The notes: generated by a model from the letters alone, not told the origin. 8,047 nucleotides of DNA from Elusimicrobiota bacterium (GCA_003558145.1 PWMP01000007.1:1-8047); one strand, 5' to 3'. Numbered from the stretch's first letter, positions 1-7,097 are shown. Translations and numbers: made by a program.

Positions 1-647
1 CCAAGAGCTTCAAGCCTCAAGTAAGCAATTTCACCCCAGAAATAATGCGGGTAATTCAAGTTAAGAGCTCTGTAAATATTCGCTGCCTTATCTTCCTCCC
101 CTACAATCTCGTAAACAGATGCCATTCCCAACTGAGCTTCCGGATATAGGTAATGTCCTTGTGTTATGCGATTGTATTGTTCAAGCGCATCTTTATAGCG
201 CCCAATGTTTTCATAAACCTTAGCATTAGAAACAATTATATGCTCGGATACTTCTGACTTGCGGTGGTTTTCAAGCGCATTTTCAAAAACCTTCGAAGCA
301 TTTTCATAATCACCCTGCATTTTATATGCAAGGCCTTTCATATAAGAAGCCATATCCTCTATTTTTGAGCCTGGATACTCACTCTTTAAGGTTTTTAATT
401 TTTCTATTGCTTCATTATATCTGAAGGATTGAAAATCGACCTGGGCCGAGGCAAAAATTCTTCCTGCCTCCCTGTGTTTCTGTATTCTTTGACGAATCAT
501 TACTCCGATAAAAAGCGCTACAACGACTAGCGCAACAATTCCTGTAACCACTTCGTTTTTATGGCTTTTTACAATCCCTACCGCTTTTATTACAATTTTC
601 TCTAGCGGATTTTTTTTAAGTTCTTCTTTAACCCATTTTCTGGTCAT
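1..647 (-). CDS. Membrane-anchored TPR protein, YfgM/TPR_21-like (C-terminus cut by window edge)
   Basis: An open frame starts at the ATG at 647-645 and runs to the window edge without a stop, giving 215 codons. The first 30 residues are basic and start MTRKWVKEELKKNP. One hydrophobic segment follows at about residues 33-51, then an extended helical region with about four TPR-like units near residues 62-95, 98-130, 134-165 and 168-200. Recognisable repeat cores include FRYNEAIEKL, GDYENASKVFENAL, GRYKDALEQYN and GEEDKAANIYRAL. This N-in, single-TM, TPR-out layout is that of YfgM-like proteins, which in E. coli associate with the SecYEG translocon and periplasmic chaperones. The role here is inferred from architecture only. 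The last visible residues (YPHYFWGEIAYLRLEAL) resemble the usual final helix of this family, so the stop is probably just outside the window. The ATG lies one base after the PHP gene stop and has no well-placed Shine-Dalgarno (an AGG is 16 bases away), so translation is probably coupled to the PHP gene. Confidence 0.8.
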   Translation of the reverse strand, partial: MTRKWVKEELKKNPLEKIVIKAVGIVKSHKNEVVTGIVALVVVALFIGVMIRQRIQKHREAGRIFASAQVDFQSFRYNEAIEKLKTLKSEYPGSKIEDMASYMKGLAYKMQGDYENASKVFENALENHRKSEVSEHIIVSNAKVYENIGRYKDALEQYNRITQGHYLYPEAQLGMASVYEIVGEEDKAANIYRALNLNYPHYFWGEIAYLRLEAL

Positions 648-648
648 T

Positions 649-1308
649 CTATTTATTCTTTATCCTTTCTATGAGAATTTCTGAATTTTCCAGCAATTGT
701 CCGTAATAGTTTTCATCAAGGCCGCATTGCTCAAGTACGCCTCGAAACTTCTGCATATTCATAATATCCTGAGGTCCGTGGCAATCGGTATTAATGATAA
801 GCCTGCAGTTTTCTTTTATAGATTCTGATGCCACCTGGGCATTACCGTCCCTGTGGCCTGCCCTTGTAGTAAGCTCTATGAAAACATTTCTTTCAGCAGC
901 CTCTTTTGCCTGGTCAGGTTCAAGAACACCCGGATGGGCAAGTATATCACAGCCGGCTCTTATGGCGGAAATATTTGTTCCGGCAGGAACATTTTCGGCA
1001 GTAGTTTCTCCGTGAACTACAACTATTTCCGCTCCCAGCTTTCTCGCCTCATCCGTCATACGCCCTATATCGGCAGGCGGAATATAAGTAAGTTCAACTC
1101 CGGCAATGACTTCTATATCATACCTGGAAGTTAATTCCTTGCCGGCTCTTTCTGCTCCGCCTATTACTTCTTCTATATTGGAATAATCAGCATGATCTGT
1201 AAGGGCTACAGCTTTAAGCCCGTTAAGACTGCACCTGTATACAAGCTCGGCGGGACTTAATATCCCGTCTGAAAAAAAAGTATGTGTATGTAAATCTATT
1301 AATTTCAT
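649..1308 (-). CDS. PHP-domain metal-dependent phosphoesterase, histidinol-phosphatase-like
   Basis: This 219-residue protein is a single PHP domain, a trinuclear-metal hydrolase fold. The metal ligands expected of the family are in order: HTHTFFSDG (H7, H9), LTDHAD (D38, H39), VELT (E72), VVHGE (H99), LAHPG (H125) and NTDCHG (D175, H177). The domain therefore looks catalytically intact. Length and motifs match proteins often labelled histidinol-phosphate phosphatase domain-containing. No histidine-biosynthesis gene is visible, so the real substrate (a phosphate mono- or diester of a small molecule or nucleotide) is unknown. The ATG at 1308 is the natural start because MKLIDLHTHT begins directly with the first metal motif. 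No clear Shine-Dalgarno precedes it, only a GAG a few bases upstream. The 75-base gap to fxsA contains a promoter-like element and a small hairpin, so this gene may begin its own transcript with the TPR gene. Confidence 0.85.
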   Translation of the reverse strand: MKLIDLHTHTFFSDGILSPAELVYRCSLNGLKAVALTDHADYSNIEEVIGGAERAGKELTSRYDIEVIAGVELTYIPPADIGRMTDEARKLGAEIVVVHGETTAENVPAGTNISAIRAGCDILAHPGVLEPDQAKEAAERNVFIELTTRAGHRDGNAQVASESIKENCRLIINTDCHGPQDIMNMQKFRGVLEQCGLDENYYGQLLENSEILIERIKNK

Positions 1309-1325
1309 AAATGTCTCATTAAAAG

Positions 1326-1342
1326 CCCGGCTACGGCCTGGG
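1326..1342 (-). terminator. Small GC hairpin with short T run between fxsA and PHP gene (weak terminator or 5'-UTR stem)
   Basis: On the minus strand, CCC-A-GGC, loop CGTA, GCC-GGG can form six G:C pairs with one bulged A, followed by CTTTT. The stem is short and the T run is only four, so it would be at best a weak intrinsic terminator for fxsA. It overlaps the predicted start of any transcript from the TATAATATA element just upstream, so it could instead be a 5'-end stem of the PHP mRNA. Confidence 0.35.
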
Positions 1343-1344
1343 TT

Positions 1345-1373
1345 ATATTATAACTCTTCTGAGTATTTTGCAA
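1345..1373 (-). promoter_or_regulatory. Promoter-like element before the PHP gene
   Basis: On the minus strand, TTGCAA (1368-1373) is followed after 17 bases by TAATAT (1345-1350). Read differently, a perfect TATAAT (1347-1352) follows after 15 bases. The -10 region is the centre of an odd-length palindrome, GTTATA-A-TATAAC. Transcription would start near 1338, about 30 bases before the PHP ATG. This is pattern matching to the sigma-70 consensus only. Confidence 0.4.
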
Positions 1374-1383
1374 GCAGAAATAT

Positions 1384-1800
1384 TTATTCATCCTCAATTT
1401 CATACCCTTCGGCATTTATAACAGTTACATTTGCCGACATGGTTTTTTCTTTTATTTTTTTTCTTATACATCCTGCTATAAGAGCCCTTGTGACAGGTAT
1501 AAGGGCGAAAAACCCAGCAAGATCCGTTATGAAACCGGGAGTAAGAAGCATTATGCCTCCGGCAAGAACCAGGGCCCCTTCGAGCATATCGTTTCCCGGC
1601 ATAACTCCCCTGTTAATATCATTTTTAATTCTGCTTACAACCCTGAAACCCTGACTGCGGGCAAGAGCCGCACCGGCTGCGCCGGTAAGAATAACTGCAC
1701 CTACTGTAGGGAAAACACCTATAATCCTTCCTATTTCAAGCAGAAGGACCAGCTCTATTACAGGCAGCGCGATAAAAAGTAAAAGCAGGTAACCGAACAT
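1384..1800 (-). CDS. fxsA: FxsA-family inner-membrane protein
   Basis: This 138-residue membrane protein has the FxsA signature throughout. A first hydrophobic segment (about 2-21) contains ALPVIELVLLLEIG, a second (about 26-46) leads into ALARSQGFRV, and a hydrophobic stretch (about 73-103) contains LLTPGFITDLAGFFALIPVTR. A basic KKIKEK segment and an acidic tail ending EIEDE follow. FxsA is a cytoplasmic-membrane protein named for suppression of F-plasmid exclusion of phage T7 in E. coli. Its biochemical role is unknown, so little more can be said about function. The length is normal for the family. The ATG directly follows the stop of the DJ-1-like gene (TAA then ATG, no spacer) and has no Shine-Dalgarno of its own, so translation is probably by reinitiation after that gene. 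A weak hairpin and a promoter-like element lie downstream, before the PHP gene. Confidence 0.88.
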   Translation of the reverse strand: MFGYLLLLFIALPVIELVLLLEIGRIIGVFPTVGAVILTGAAGAALARSQGFRVVSRIKNDINRGVMPGNDMLEGALVLAGGIMLLTPGFITDLAGFFALIPVTRALIAGCIRKKIKEKTMSANVTVINAEGYEIEDE

Positions 1801-2349
1801 TTAGAAGAGAAGAGCCGACGCCAGGCTTTCGGCAGTATCGGAACCAGACAGATTTTCAGTGATTTTTAAAGCAAAGGGCATTGCTGTTGCCGGTCCCTGC
1901 GAAGTTATGATATTTGAGTCAACAACTACATTTTGCTTTATATATTTTACGCCGGCAGTAAATTTTTCTTCAAGTCCGGGATAGCAAGTCGCTTTTTTTC
2001 CTTCAAGCACCCCGGCAGGAGCCAGAACTATAGCCGGAGAAGCACAGATGGCCGCAATTATTTTTCCAGACGTATTAAACTTCTTTATAAGCTCATTAAC
2101 TTTTTCTGAAGATGCCAGGTTTGCGGCGCCGGGCATACCGCCCGGAATAACAAGCGCGTCAAAATTATCGTCAGCATTATCTATAGAAATATCCGCGGTA
2201 ACTTTTATGTCATGCGCCCCTTTTATATCTATTTTTCCAAGGCCGGCGACAGTTACTTCGATATCAGCCCGGCGAAGCACATCTATACAGGTAACAGCTT
2301 CTATTTCCTCAAAACCTCCCGCAATAACAACAAGCGCCTTTTTTGTCAT
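1801..2349 (-). CDS. DJ-1/PfpI superfamily protein, YajL/DJ-1 type
   Basis: This 182-residue single-domain protein has the flavodoxin-like DJ-1/PfpI fold. Diagnostic features are the N-terminal strand and turn KKALVVIAGGFEEIEAV with E17 (equivalent to human DJ-1 E18), the IPGGMPGA motif at about 68-75, the nucleophile elbow IAAICASPAIVL with C102 (equivalent to DJ-1 C106), and ITSQGPATAMPFAL near 148-161. Proteins of this branch are implicated in oxidative-stress protection and handling of glyoxal or methylglyoxal adducts; the exact activity is debated. The residue matching DJ-1 H126 is Y123 (TCYPG), as I recall for YajL-type bacterial members, so this is not a PfpI-type protease with a Cys-His pair at that site. 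Length is normal. The ATG at 2349 is supported by AAGGAG ten bases upstream. The stop abuts the fxsA start, so the two are probably co-translated. Confidence 0.88.
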   Translation of the reverse strand: MTKKALVVIAGGFEEIEAVTCIDVLRRADIEVTVAGLGKIDIKGAHDIKVTADISIDNADDNFDALVIPGGMPGAANLASSEKVNELIKKFNTSGKIIAAICASPAIVLAPAGVLEGKKATCYPGLEEKFTAGVKYIKQNVVVDSNIITSQGPATAMPFALKITENLSGSDTAESLASALLF

Positions 2350-2355
2350 CTTATA

Positions 2356-2406
2356 TTATCTCCTTATAATCTTTCCGCTGTAATGCAATTTTAACAAAGA
2401 CTTCAT
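2356..2406 (-). CDS. Possible 16-residue leader-type ORF between pabBC and the DJ-1-like gene
   Basis: The ATG immediately follows the pabBC stop (TAA then ATG). The frame reads MKSLLKLHYSGKIIRR and stops at a TAA just after the DJ-1 gene Shine-Dalgarno, six bases before the DJ-1 ATG. It fits a coupling or leader peptide geometrically, but it has no Shine-Dalgarno and no recognisable homology. It may well be chance. Confidence 0.15.
   Translation of the reverse strand: MKSLLKLHYSGKIIRR
2360..2365 (-). promoter_or_regulatory. Ribosome binding site of the DJ-1-like gene
   Basis: AAGGAG lies ten bases before the ATG at 2349 on the minus strand. It is one of only two strong Shine-Dalgarno sequences in the window and fixes this start. 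The stop codon of a possible 16-residue upstream reading frame lies just downstream of it. Confidence 0.6.
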
Positions 2407-4170
2407 TTATTTCAACTTTACCACCCGGACCTTTCTTAAACCAACAGAAGCATTTGAAATATAGACTGTATCCGCTTTTGTGAATTCTTCTTGCGAAATT
2501 ATTTTTTCATCTGCTTTTGAATCTTTTATAAGCTTTTCACGGACAGTTCCGTTAAGTAAACCGCATTTCAGCGGAGGTGTGTACAGTTTAGCGTTTTTTT
2601 CTATGTAAACATTTGTCCTTGCTCCCTCCGTGAGCTCACCTTTATGATTAAAAAAAACCATATCGTAGAGTCCTGCGGCTGATGCACGCTTAAGTTGGCT
2701 TGAATAAAGCGGTCGGCAAGTGGTTTTATGATAAAGAAAAATATTTTCCGGGGCAGTCCTTTTTTTAGATATGGCAATTTTAAGCCCCGATGGAATTTCC
2801 AAAAATTTTTCCTCTATAAACAACTTTCCTTTAATGTCGCATGTAACTCTTATCCTGCATTTCTTTTTGACCGGTATGTATGATTCAATAATTTGCGCAG
2901 CACGCTGAACTTCAAACGGAAACCCAAAAAAAGAGGCTGACTCCGACATTCTTTTTATATGCGCCTTGAGGTTTTTAAACCCGTTTCTGTAAAGAATAGA
3001 TTCAAGTAGTTTGAATCTGCCGAAAGGCGAAGAGCTAAGAAACTTTCCTTTCAGCAGAGCTTCGGCATATTCTTTGTCAGGTAAAGAATCATAAATTATT
3101 CCGCCGCCAACTCCCATTTCCCCCTTATTATTCTTTATATGAACAGTTCTTATGGCAACATTAAAAAGAGCCCTCCCTCCCGGAAGGAAATACCCCATAG
3201 CCCCGGTATATACATCCCGGCTTTCCTTTTCCATTTTCCTTATTATTTCCATTGAGCGTATTTTGGGAGCACCCGTAACAGAGCCGCTGGGAAATATGCT
3301 TTCAATAATCTCTTTAATGGTGAGGTTTTTTTTAAGCTTTGAAGTGACCGTAGATGTCATCTGGTAAAGCGTAGGATATTTTTCAATTTCAAAAAGTTTT
3401 TTGACTTTAACGCTGCCTTCCCTAGATATCCTGGACAGGTCATTCCTCATTAAGTCAACGATCATAAGGTTTTCGCTTTTATTTTTGACGTCCTGTTTTA
3501 AAAATTTTTCCGTTTTCCTGTCTGAGATATTATTATTGCCCCTGGGGGCTGTTCCTTTCATTGGCTTTACCTTAATACTGCATCCTTCTTTTTCAAAGAA
3601 CAGTTCCGGAGAAAAGGAAGCAATACAGCGCTTGCCGTTCTTAAAAAACATATTATATGACGCTTTCTGCTTCTTTTTAAGCGTGCGGTAAAGAGAAAAA
3701 GGACAACCGTGAAAATTAAATTTTATTTTTGAGGTGTAATTCACCTGGTATAATTCGCCATCGGATATCAGTTTCCTTATCTTACTGACATCTTTTTCAT
3801 AGCGGTCCTTTGCAGTATTGAGCCTTATTTTACTGATAAAATAACCGGCATCCGGTTCCGGCACCGAAAACTTTTCTCTAAGCCACTTTTTTGACCGGAT
3901 ATCATAAACAGCCATTTTGCTGAATATACCAAAACAGGCATAAGGAAGCGCAGGAATTCTCTCTTTCAGGGCTCTTTCCATTATATATCCTAATTCAAAA
4001 GAAAAGAATCCGGCAACGAAATATTTTTTTCTTGCTTTTTCCAGCCTTCTGAAAAAATTTTCGGTTTCGGAGGGTTTGTTTAAATATATTATTTCAACCG
4101 GATCATAGAAGTACCTGCACAATCGGCGGCGGGAGGAACAATCGGGTTCGTAACAAAAATACCTGTCCAA
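2407..4170 (-). CDS. pabBC: Fused aminodeoxychorismate synthase component I / 4-amino-4-deoxychorismate lyase (PabB-PabC)
   Basis: This 587-residue bifunctional enzyme takes chorismate to 4-aminobenzoate for folate. The chorismate-binding domain spans about residues 110-378. Key blocks are KPMKGTAPR (200-210; K204 is the lysine typical of PabB, where TrpE has alanine), MIVDLMRNDLSRI (236-248), FPSGSVTGAPK (293-303), YTGAMGYF and GVGGGIIYDSLPDKEYAE (353-370). A class IV aminotransferase-like domain follows from about 385. It has PLP-lysine candidate K482 in YHKTTCRPLY, then ELTEGARTNVYI and TPPLKCGLLNGTVRE. The amidotransferase subunit PabA is not in the window. The start is uncertain. The chosen TTG lies 18 bases after the HD-GYP gene stop, in the same frame, with no Shine-Dalgarno. 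The residues just after it (from DRYFCYEPD to FYDPVEII) look like the normal N-terminus, and the next in-frame TTG (4122) is no better. Confidence 0.9.
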   Translation of the reverse strand: MDRYFCYEPDCSSRRRLCRYFYDPVEIIYLNKPSETENFFRRLEKARKKYFVAGFFSFELGYIMERALKERIPALPYACFGIFSKMAVYDIRSKKWLREKFSVPEPDAGYFISKIRLNTAKDRYEKDVSKIRKLISDGELYQVNYTSKIKFNFHGCPFSLYRTLKKKQKASYNMFFKNGKRCIASFSPELFFEKEGCSIKVKPMKGTAPRGNNNISDRKTEKFLKQDVKNKSENLMIVDLMRNDLSRISREGSVKVKKLFEIEKYPTLYQMTSTVTSKLKKNLTIKEIIESIFPSGSVTGAPKIRSMEIIRKMEKESRDVYTGAMGYFLPGGRALFNVAIRTVHIKNNKGEMGVGGGIIYDSLPDKEYAEALLKGKFLSSSPFGRFKLLESILYRNGFKNLKAHIKRMSESASFFGFPFEVQRAAQIIESYIPVKKKCRIRVTCDIKGKLFIEEKFLEIPSGLKIAISKKRTAPENIFLYHKTTCRPLYSSQLKRASAAGLYDMVFFNHKGELTEGARTNVYIEKNAKLYTPPLKCGLLNGTVREKLIKDSKADEKIISQEEFTKADTVYISNASVGLRKVRVVKLK

Positions 4171-4188
4171 GGCAGATGCAGGCAGCCG

Positions 4189-5130
4189 TCAGGCCTCTTT
4201 ATCTTTTTCGATAGCTTTCAGCAATGCATCGACTACCGAATCCTGCCACTGGCTTCCTTTTCCGGAACACAGTATTTCGCTAACCTTAGCATGAGGCATG
4301 GCCTTTCGGTAGGACCTGTCGCTGGTCATGGCGTCGTAGGCGTCTGCAACGGCCATTATCCTGGCCTCGGCAGGTATGTTTTTTCCCTTAAGTCCTTGCG
4401 GATAGCCTTTTCCGTCCCATCTTTCGTGGTGATACTTAACTGCCGGAAGGGCTTCTTTAAGAGTTCTAAGTCCGCTGCATATTTTATATGATATTTCAGG
4501 ATGCATTTTTACTTTTTCATATTCTTCGTCTGTAAGTTTTGAAGGCTTTGTAAGTATTTCTCCGGGTATCTTTATCTTGCCTACATCATGCAGTATACCG
4601 CCCCAGTAAAGATGCTCACACTTATCAGAAGCAAATCCCAGTTCTTCGGCTATCCTGCGGGAGTATTCACCAACTCTTTCCGAATGCCCCCTTGTATAAG
4701 GGTCTTTGGCTTCGACTGTACGGGCCAGAGAGAGTACAACGTTTCTTGTTTCCTCCAGCTGCATGTAGGACCGGCGAAGATTTAAAAGAGAGCGGACCCG
4801 TGCAAGAAATTCCCAGCGGTCAAAAGGCTTGTTTATGAAGTCATCGACACCCATCAGGTATGCTTTGATAATATTTTCCTTTTCCTGAAGGACGGTAAAC
4901 ATTAGAACCGGAGTAAAACGATGAAGGCTTTTGACCTTTTTCAGCAGGTCAAAGCCGTCCTTTCCCGGAAGCATTATATCAAGTATAACCAGATCCCATT
5001 CGGCTTGTTCTATCATCTGCAGGCCTGATTCCCCGTCAGAACTTACCTGTATTTCGTACACGTCTTTTTCAAGAATGTCGCATACTATCTGCTGTGAGGA
5101 TAAATCATCTTCAACTAAAAGAATTTTCAC
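4189..5130 (-). CDS. Response regulator with HD-GYP cyclic-di-GMP phosphodiesterase output
   Basis: This 313-residue cytoplasmic regulator has an N-terminal receiver domain (about 1-118) with acidic residues E7, D8 and D9, phospho-acceptor D51 in VILDIMLPGKDGF, T79 and K101 in the KPF motif. A short linker helix (about 118-140) leads to an HD-GYP domain (about 140-310). The metal and signature residues are present: H149 in GHSERV, the HD pair H181-D182 in HDVGK, H210, HHERWDGKGYP (234-244) and VADAYDAMTSDRSYRKA. It should therefore be an active phosphodiesterase that hydrolyses c-di-GMP, with activity set by phosphorylation of D51. The likely partner is the histidine kinase immediately upstream. 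The start is GTG at 5130, supported by AAAGGAG five bases before it. The 69-base gap behind the kinase also contains a promoter-like element. The TGA stop is followed in the same frame by the pabBC gene. Confidence 0.92.
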   Translation of the reverse strand: MKILLVEDDLSSQQIVCDILEKDVYEIQVSSDGESGLQMIEQAEWDLVILDIMLPGKDGFDLLKKVKSLHRFTPVLMFTVLQEKENIIKAYLMGVDDFINKPFDRWEFLARVRSLLNLRRSYMQLEETRNVVLSLARTVEAKDPYTRGHSERVGEYSRRIAEELGFASDKCEHLYWGGILHDVGKIKIPGEILTKPSKLTDEEYEKVKMHPEISYKICSGLRTLKEALPAVKYHHERWDGKGYPQGLKGKNIPAEARIMAVADAYDAMTSDRSYRKAMPHAKVSEILCSGKGSQWQDSVVDALLKAIEKDKEA

Positions 5131-5135
5131 TTTTT

Positions 5136-5142
5136 CTCCTTT
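5136..5142 (-). promoter_or_regulatory. Strong ribosome binding site of the HD-GYP regulator (decides the GTG start)
   Basis: AAAGGAG sits five bases before the GTG at 5130 on the minus strand. This is the best Shine-Dalgarno in the window and supports the non-ATG start, which also yields the expected receiver N-terminus MKILLVEDD. Confidence 0.7.
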
Positions 5143-5163
5143 TATCTCACTCTTATCTAATGA

Positions 5164-5192
5164 ATATTATCAGAAAAAACCTGTTACGGCAA
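5164..5192 (-). promoter_or_regulatory. Promoter-like element before the HD-GYP regulator
   Basis: On the minus strand, TTGCCG (5187-5192) is followed after 17 bases by TAATAT (5164-5169). The TAATAT is preceded by TGA, as in an extended -10. Transcription would start near 5157, giving a leader of about 27 bases that includes the strong Shine-Dalgarno. It could give the phosphodiesterase gene expression independent of the kinase. This is consensus matching only. Confidence 0.4.
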
Positions 5193-5199
5193 GGCATAC

Positions 5200-7092
5200 T
5201 TACTCTTTTATTCTTAGCGGCAGTGTTATTGTAAACACACTGCCCTGCTGCCACGTACTGCTGACATTAATTTGACCGCCCATCATTTCAAGCAGTTTTA
5301 CGCATATGCTAAGGCCAAGGCCGGTACCGCCGAACCTCCTGGCCGGAGAACTGTCCGACTGGACAAATTCGTCAAATATTTTTTCAAGATCGTCTTCTTT
5401 TATTCCGGTTCCGGTATCGCATATTTCAACATAAAACATATCATTTTTCTTTTTCCGGGCAACTACGGTTATGCTGCCTTCCAAAGTAAATTTTATCGCA
5501 TTTGAAATAAGGTTCATTAGTATCTGTCTAAGTCGCGTATAGTCGTTATAGCAGATGATGTCTTCATCAACATCTATTGTGAATTCAAGCCCTTTTTTAT
5601 CTATAAGCGGTACAACCTCTTCTTTAATCTGATAAACAAGCGAACTTAAATTAAATTCTTCGGGCAGAAGATCCATTCTGCCGGCTTCAATTTTGGAAAG
5701 GTCCAGTATGTCATTAATTAGATTCAGCAGGTGTTCGGTATTCCGCTGAACTTTTTCAAGAGTATCCTTCTGTCTGGCAGTTAATTTTCCGTAAGTCCCA
5801 TCTTCCATCAAAGACGTAAAACCTATTATCGCATTTATCGGGGTTCTTAGCTCATGGGACATGCTTGCCAAAAATTCAGATTTCATTTTGTCGGCTTTTT
5901 TTATCTGTACGTTCTTTTTTTCTATCTCGCTGAGCGCGTCTTCCAGGTCCCGGGTTGCATTTTTTATCTTTTCACCCATAGAATCATATGATTTTTTCAA
6001 CTCCGCCGCCATCTTATTGAATTCCCCGGCAAGAGCTTCCAGCTCATCCCCGGTCTGAAGAGTTATCCTGTAAGCAAGATTGCCTGAGCCCAGTATTTTT
6101 GCCCCACGGCTTAGGCGGGCTACCGGATAAGTTATCATTCTGCTGAAATAAAGAGCCAGCAGCAGGGCGCCGGCTATCCCAAGTATTATAAAGACTATAA
6201 TAAGCAGTCTAAGTTCCCGTATATTCCGATAAATAACTTTTTCCGGAGTCGCCATTCCTATCCGCCAGTTATAACCCGGATTAAAAGTGTGGTATACAAT
6301 AATTTTTCCATCATCTATTTTAATAGGGCCTTTTTCTTCATTAAATTCAATATCAGCAAGCTCCTTGTGCCCCATAACTAATCCGCCCCGATGGTCAATT
6401 ATAAACGGCCTTCTCTCCGGCAGAGGAGTAATTTTATCAATGAGGTCCGCAATGTTATCAAGGTCCACACCTCCGACAATAACAGCTCCCGGTACCGGGT
6501 GAACAGCTAAAACCTCTTTTTTTTCCTCATGCGAATAAACACGGGAAAGCCTGGTATCGGGACTTGAGAAATTCCATCTCAAAAAATCGTGAATTTCATC
6601 TGTCCGTATTATATTTTTGTAGTTACCGGGATAAACGGCAGGAATAATAACGTTTTCGCCATCCCTGAATGAGATGCCTACAAAACTGAAAATCTTAAAT
6701 CTCCTGTGAATCCTTTCAGCTTCTGAGGAAAGATAAGAATACTCTCTGTTTCTTACTGCCGCCCGGAACCTTTGTTCAGAACCCAGAGACATAAGAGCTC
6801 TCTGACAGTTAAGCAGATATTGTTCAACTATTTTTGAAACGGCTTCAACTGCCGAATTCTGATAACTGTCGGTTTGATCGACTGCAGTTCTTCTAAGCGC
6901 TCCGAATGACACAACAGTAACTCCAAGAGCTAAAAGCGCTGCCGTAATGAAAAGTATTATAAGTTTTGACCTGAGAGGTATTTTAAGACGGGAAAAGCGT
7001 TTTTCTATTTCCTTGAGAAGTGTTTCTGCGTACTCCCCTGCTTTTTTAAATAATCCAGCAAGAAAAGACAGGGAAACTTTTAAAACTCCCAT
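5200..7092 (-). CDS. Membrane sensor histidine kinase (Cache-like sensor, HAMP, HisKA, HATPase)
   Basis: This 630-residue kinase has, in order, a basic amphipathic N-terminus (1-42), TM1 (about 44-64), an extracytoplasmic sensor region (about 65-293) that looks like a Cache-type domain, TM2 (about 294-316), a HAMP linker (about 317-370), a coiled coil (about 370-403), HisKA (about 404-470) and HATPase_c (about 515-626). Phospho-acceptor H413 lies in SHELRTP, whose E414 and T417 fit the ExxT pattern linked to phosphatase activity. The N box holds N527 and N531 (MNLISNAIKF), G1 is DTGTGI (559-564), the F box is IFDEF, and G2 is GGTGLGLSI (588-596). It should autophosphorylate and phosphorylate the receivers on either side. 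It has no receiver domain of its own. The ligand is unknown. The ATG is five bases after the stop of the upstream receiver gene and lacks a Shine-Dalgarno, which suggests coupling. Confidence 0.93.
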   Translation of the reverse strand: MGVLKVSLSFLAGLFKKAGEYAETLLKEIEKRFSRLKIPLRSKLIILFITAALLALGVTVVSFGALRRTAVDQTDSYQNSAVEAVSKIVEQYLLNCQRALMSLGSEQRFRAAVRNREYSYLSSEAERIHRRFKIFSFVGISFRDGENVIIPAVYPGNYKNIIRTDEIHDFLRWNFSSPDTRLSRVYSHEEKKEVLAVHPVPGAVIVGGVDLDNIADLIDKITPLPERRPFIIDHRGGLVMGHKELADIEFNEEKGPIKIDDGKIIVYHTFNPGYNWRIGMATPEKVIYRNIRELRLLIIVFIILGIAGALLLALYFSRMITYPVARLSRGAKILGSGNLAYRITLQTGDELEALAGEFNKMAAELKKSYDSMGEKIKNATRDLEDALSEIEKKNVQIKKADKMKSEFLASMSHELRTPINAIIGFTSLMEDGTYGKLTARQKDTLEKVQRNTEHLLNLINDILDLSKIEAGRMDLLPEEFNLSSLVYQIKEEVVPLIDKKGLEFTIDVDEDIICYNDYTRLRQILMNLISNAIKFTLEGSITVVARKKKNDMFYVEICDTGTGIKEDDLEKIFDEFVQSDSSPARRFGGTGLGLSICVKLLEMMGGQINVSSTWQQGSVFTITLPLRIKE

Positions 7093-7097
7093 AGGTT

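Noticed and set aside
649..1308. True histidinol phosphatase of histidine biosynthesis
   Set aside because: The motifs are shared by many PHP phosphoesterases and no his genes are nearby, so a specific substrate cannot be assigned.
1801..2349. PfpI-type intracellular protease
   Set aside because: Length, the VVIAGGFEEIEAV start and the tyrosine at the DJ-1 H126 position fit the DJ-1/YajL branch better.
2407..4170. Anthranilate synthase (TrpE) as the identity of the N-terminal half
   Set aside because: The motif reads KPMKGT with lysine, where TrpE has alanine, and the chain is fused to an aminodeoxychorismate lyase-like domain.
4189..4191. TGA recoded as an amino acid, giving one HD-GYP-PabBC protein
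   Set aside because: The HD-GYP protein ends at a normal domain boundary and no other gene in the window has an in-frame TGA. Plain termination is simpler.
5171..5197. Possible terminator after the kinase gene (CCT...AGG followed by six T on the minus strand)
   Set aside because: Only three base pairs can form before mismatches, so there is no credible stem. The T run is better read as part of the promoter spacer.
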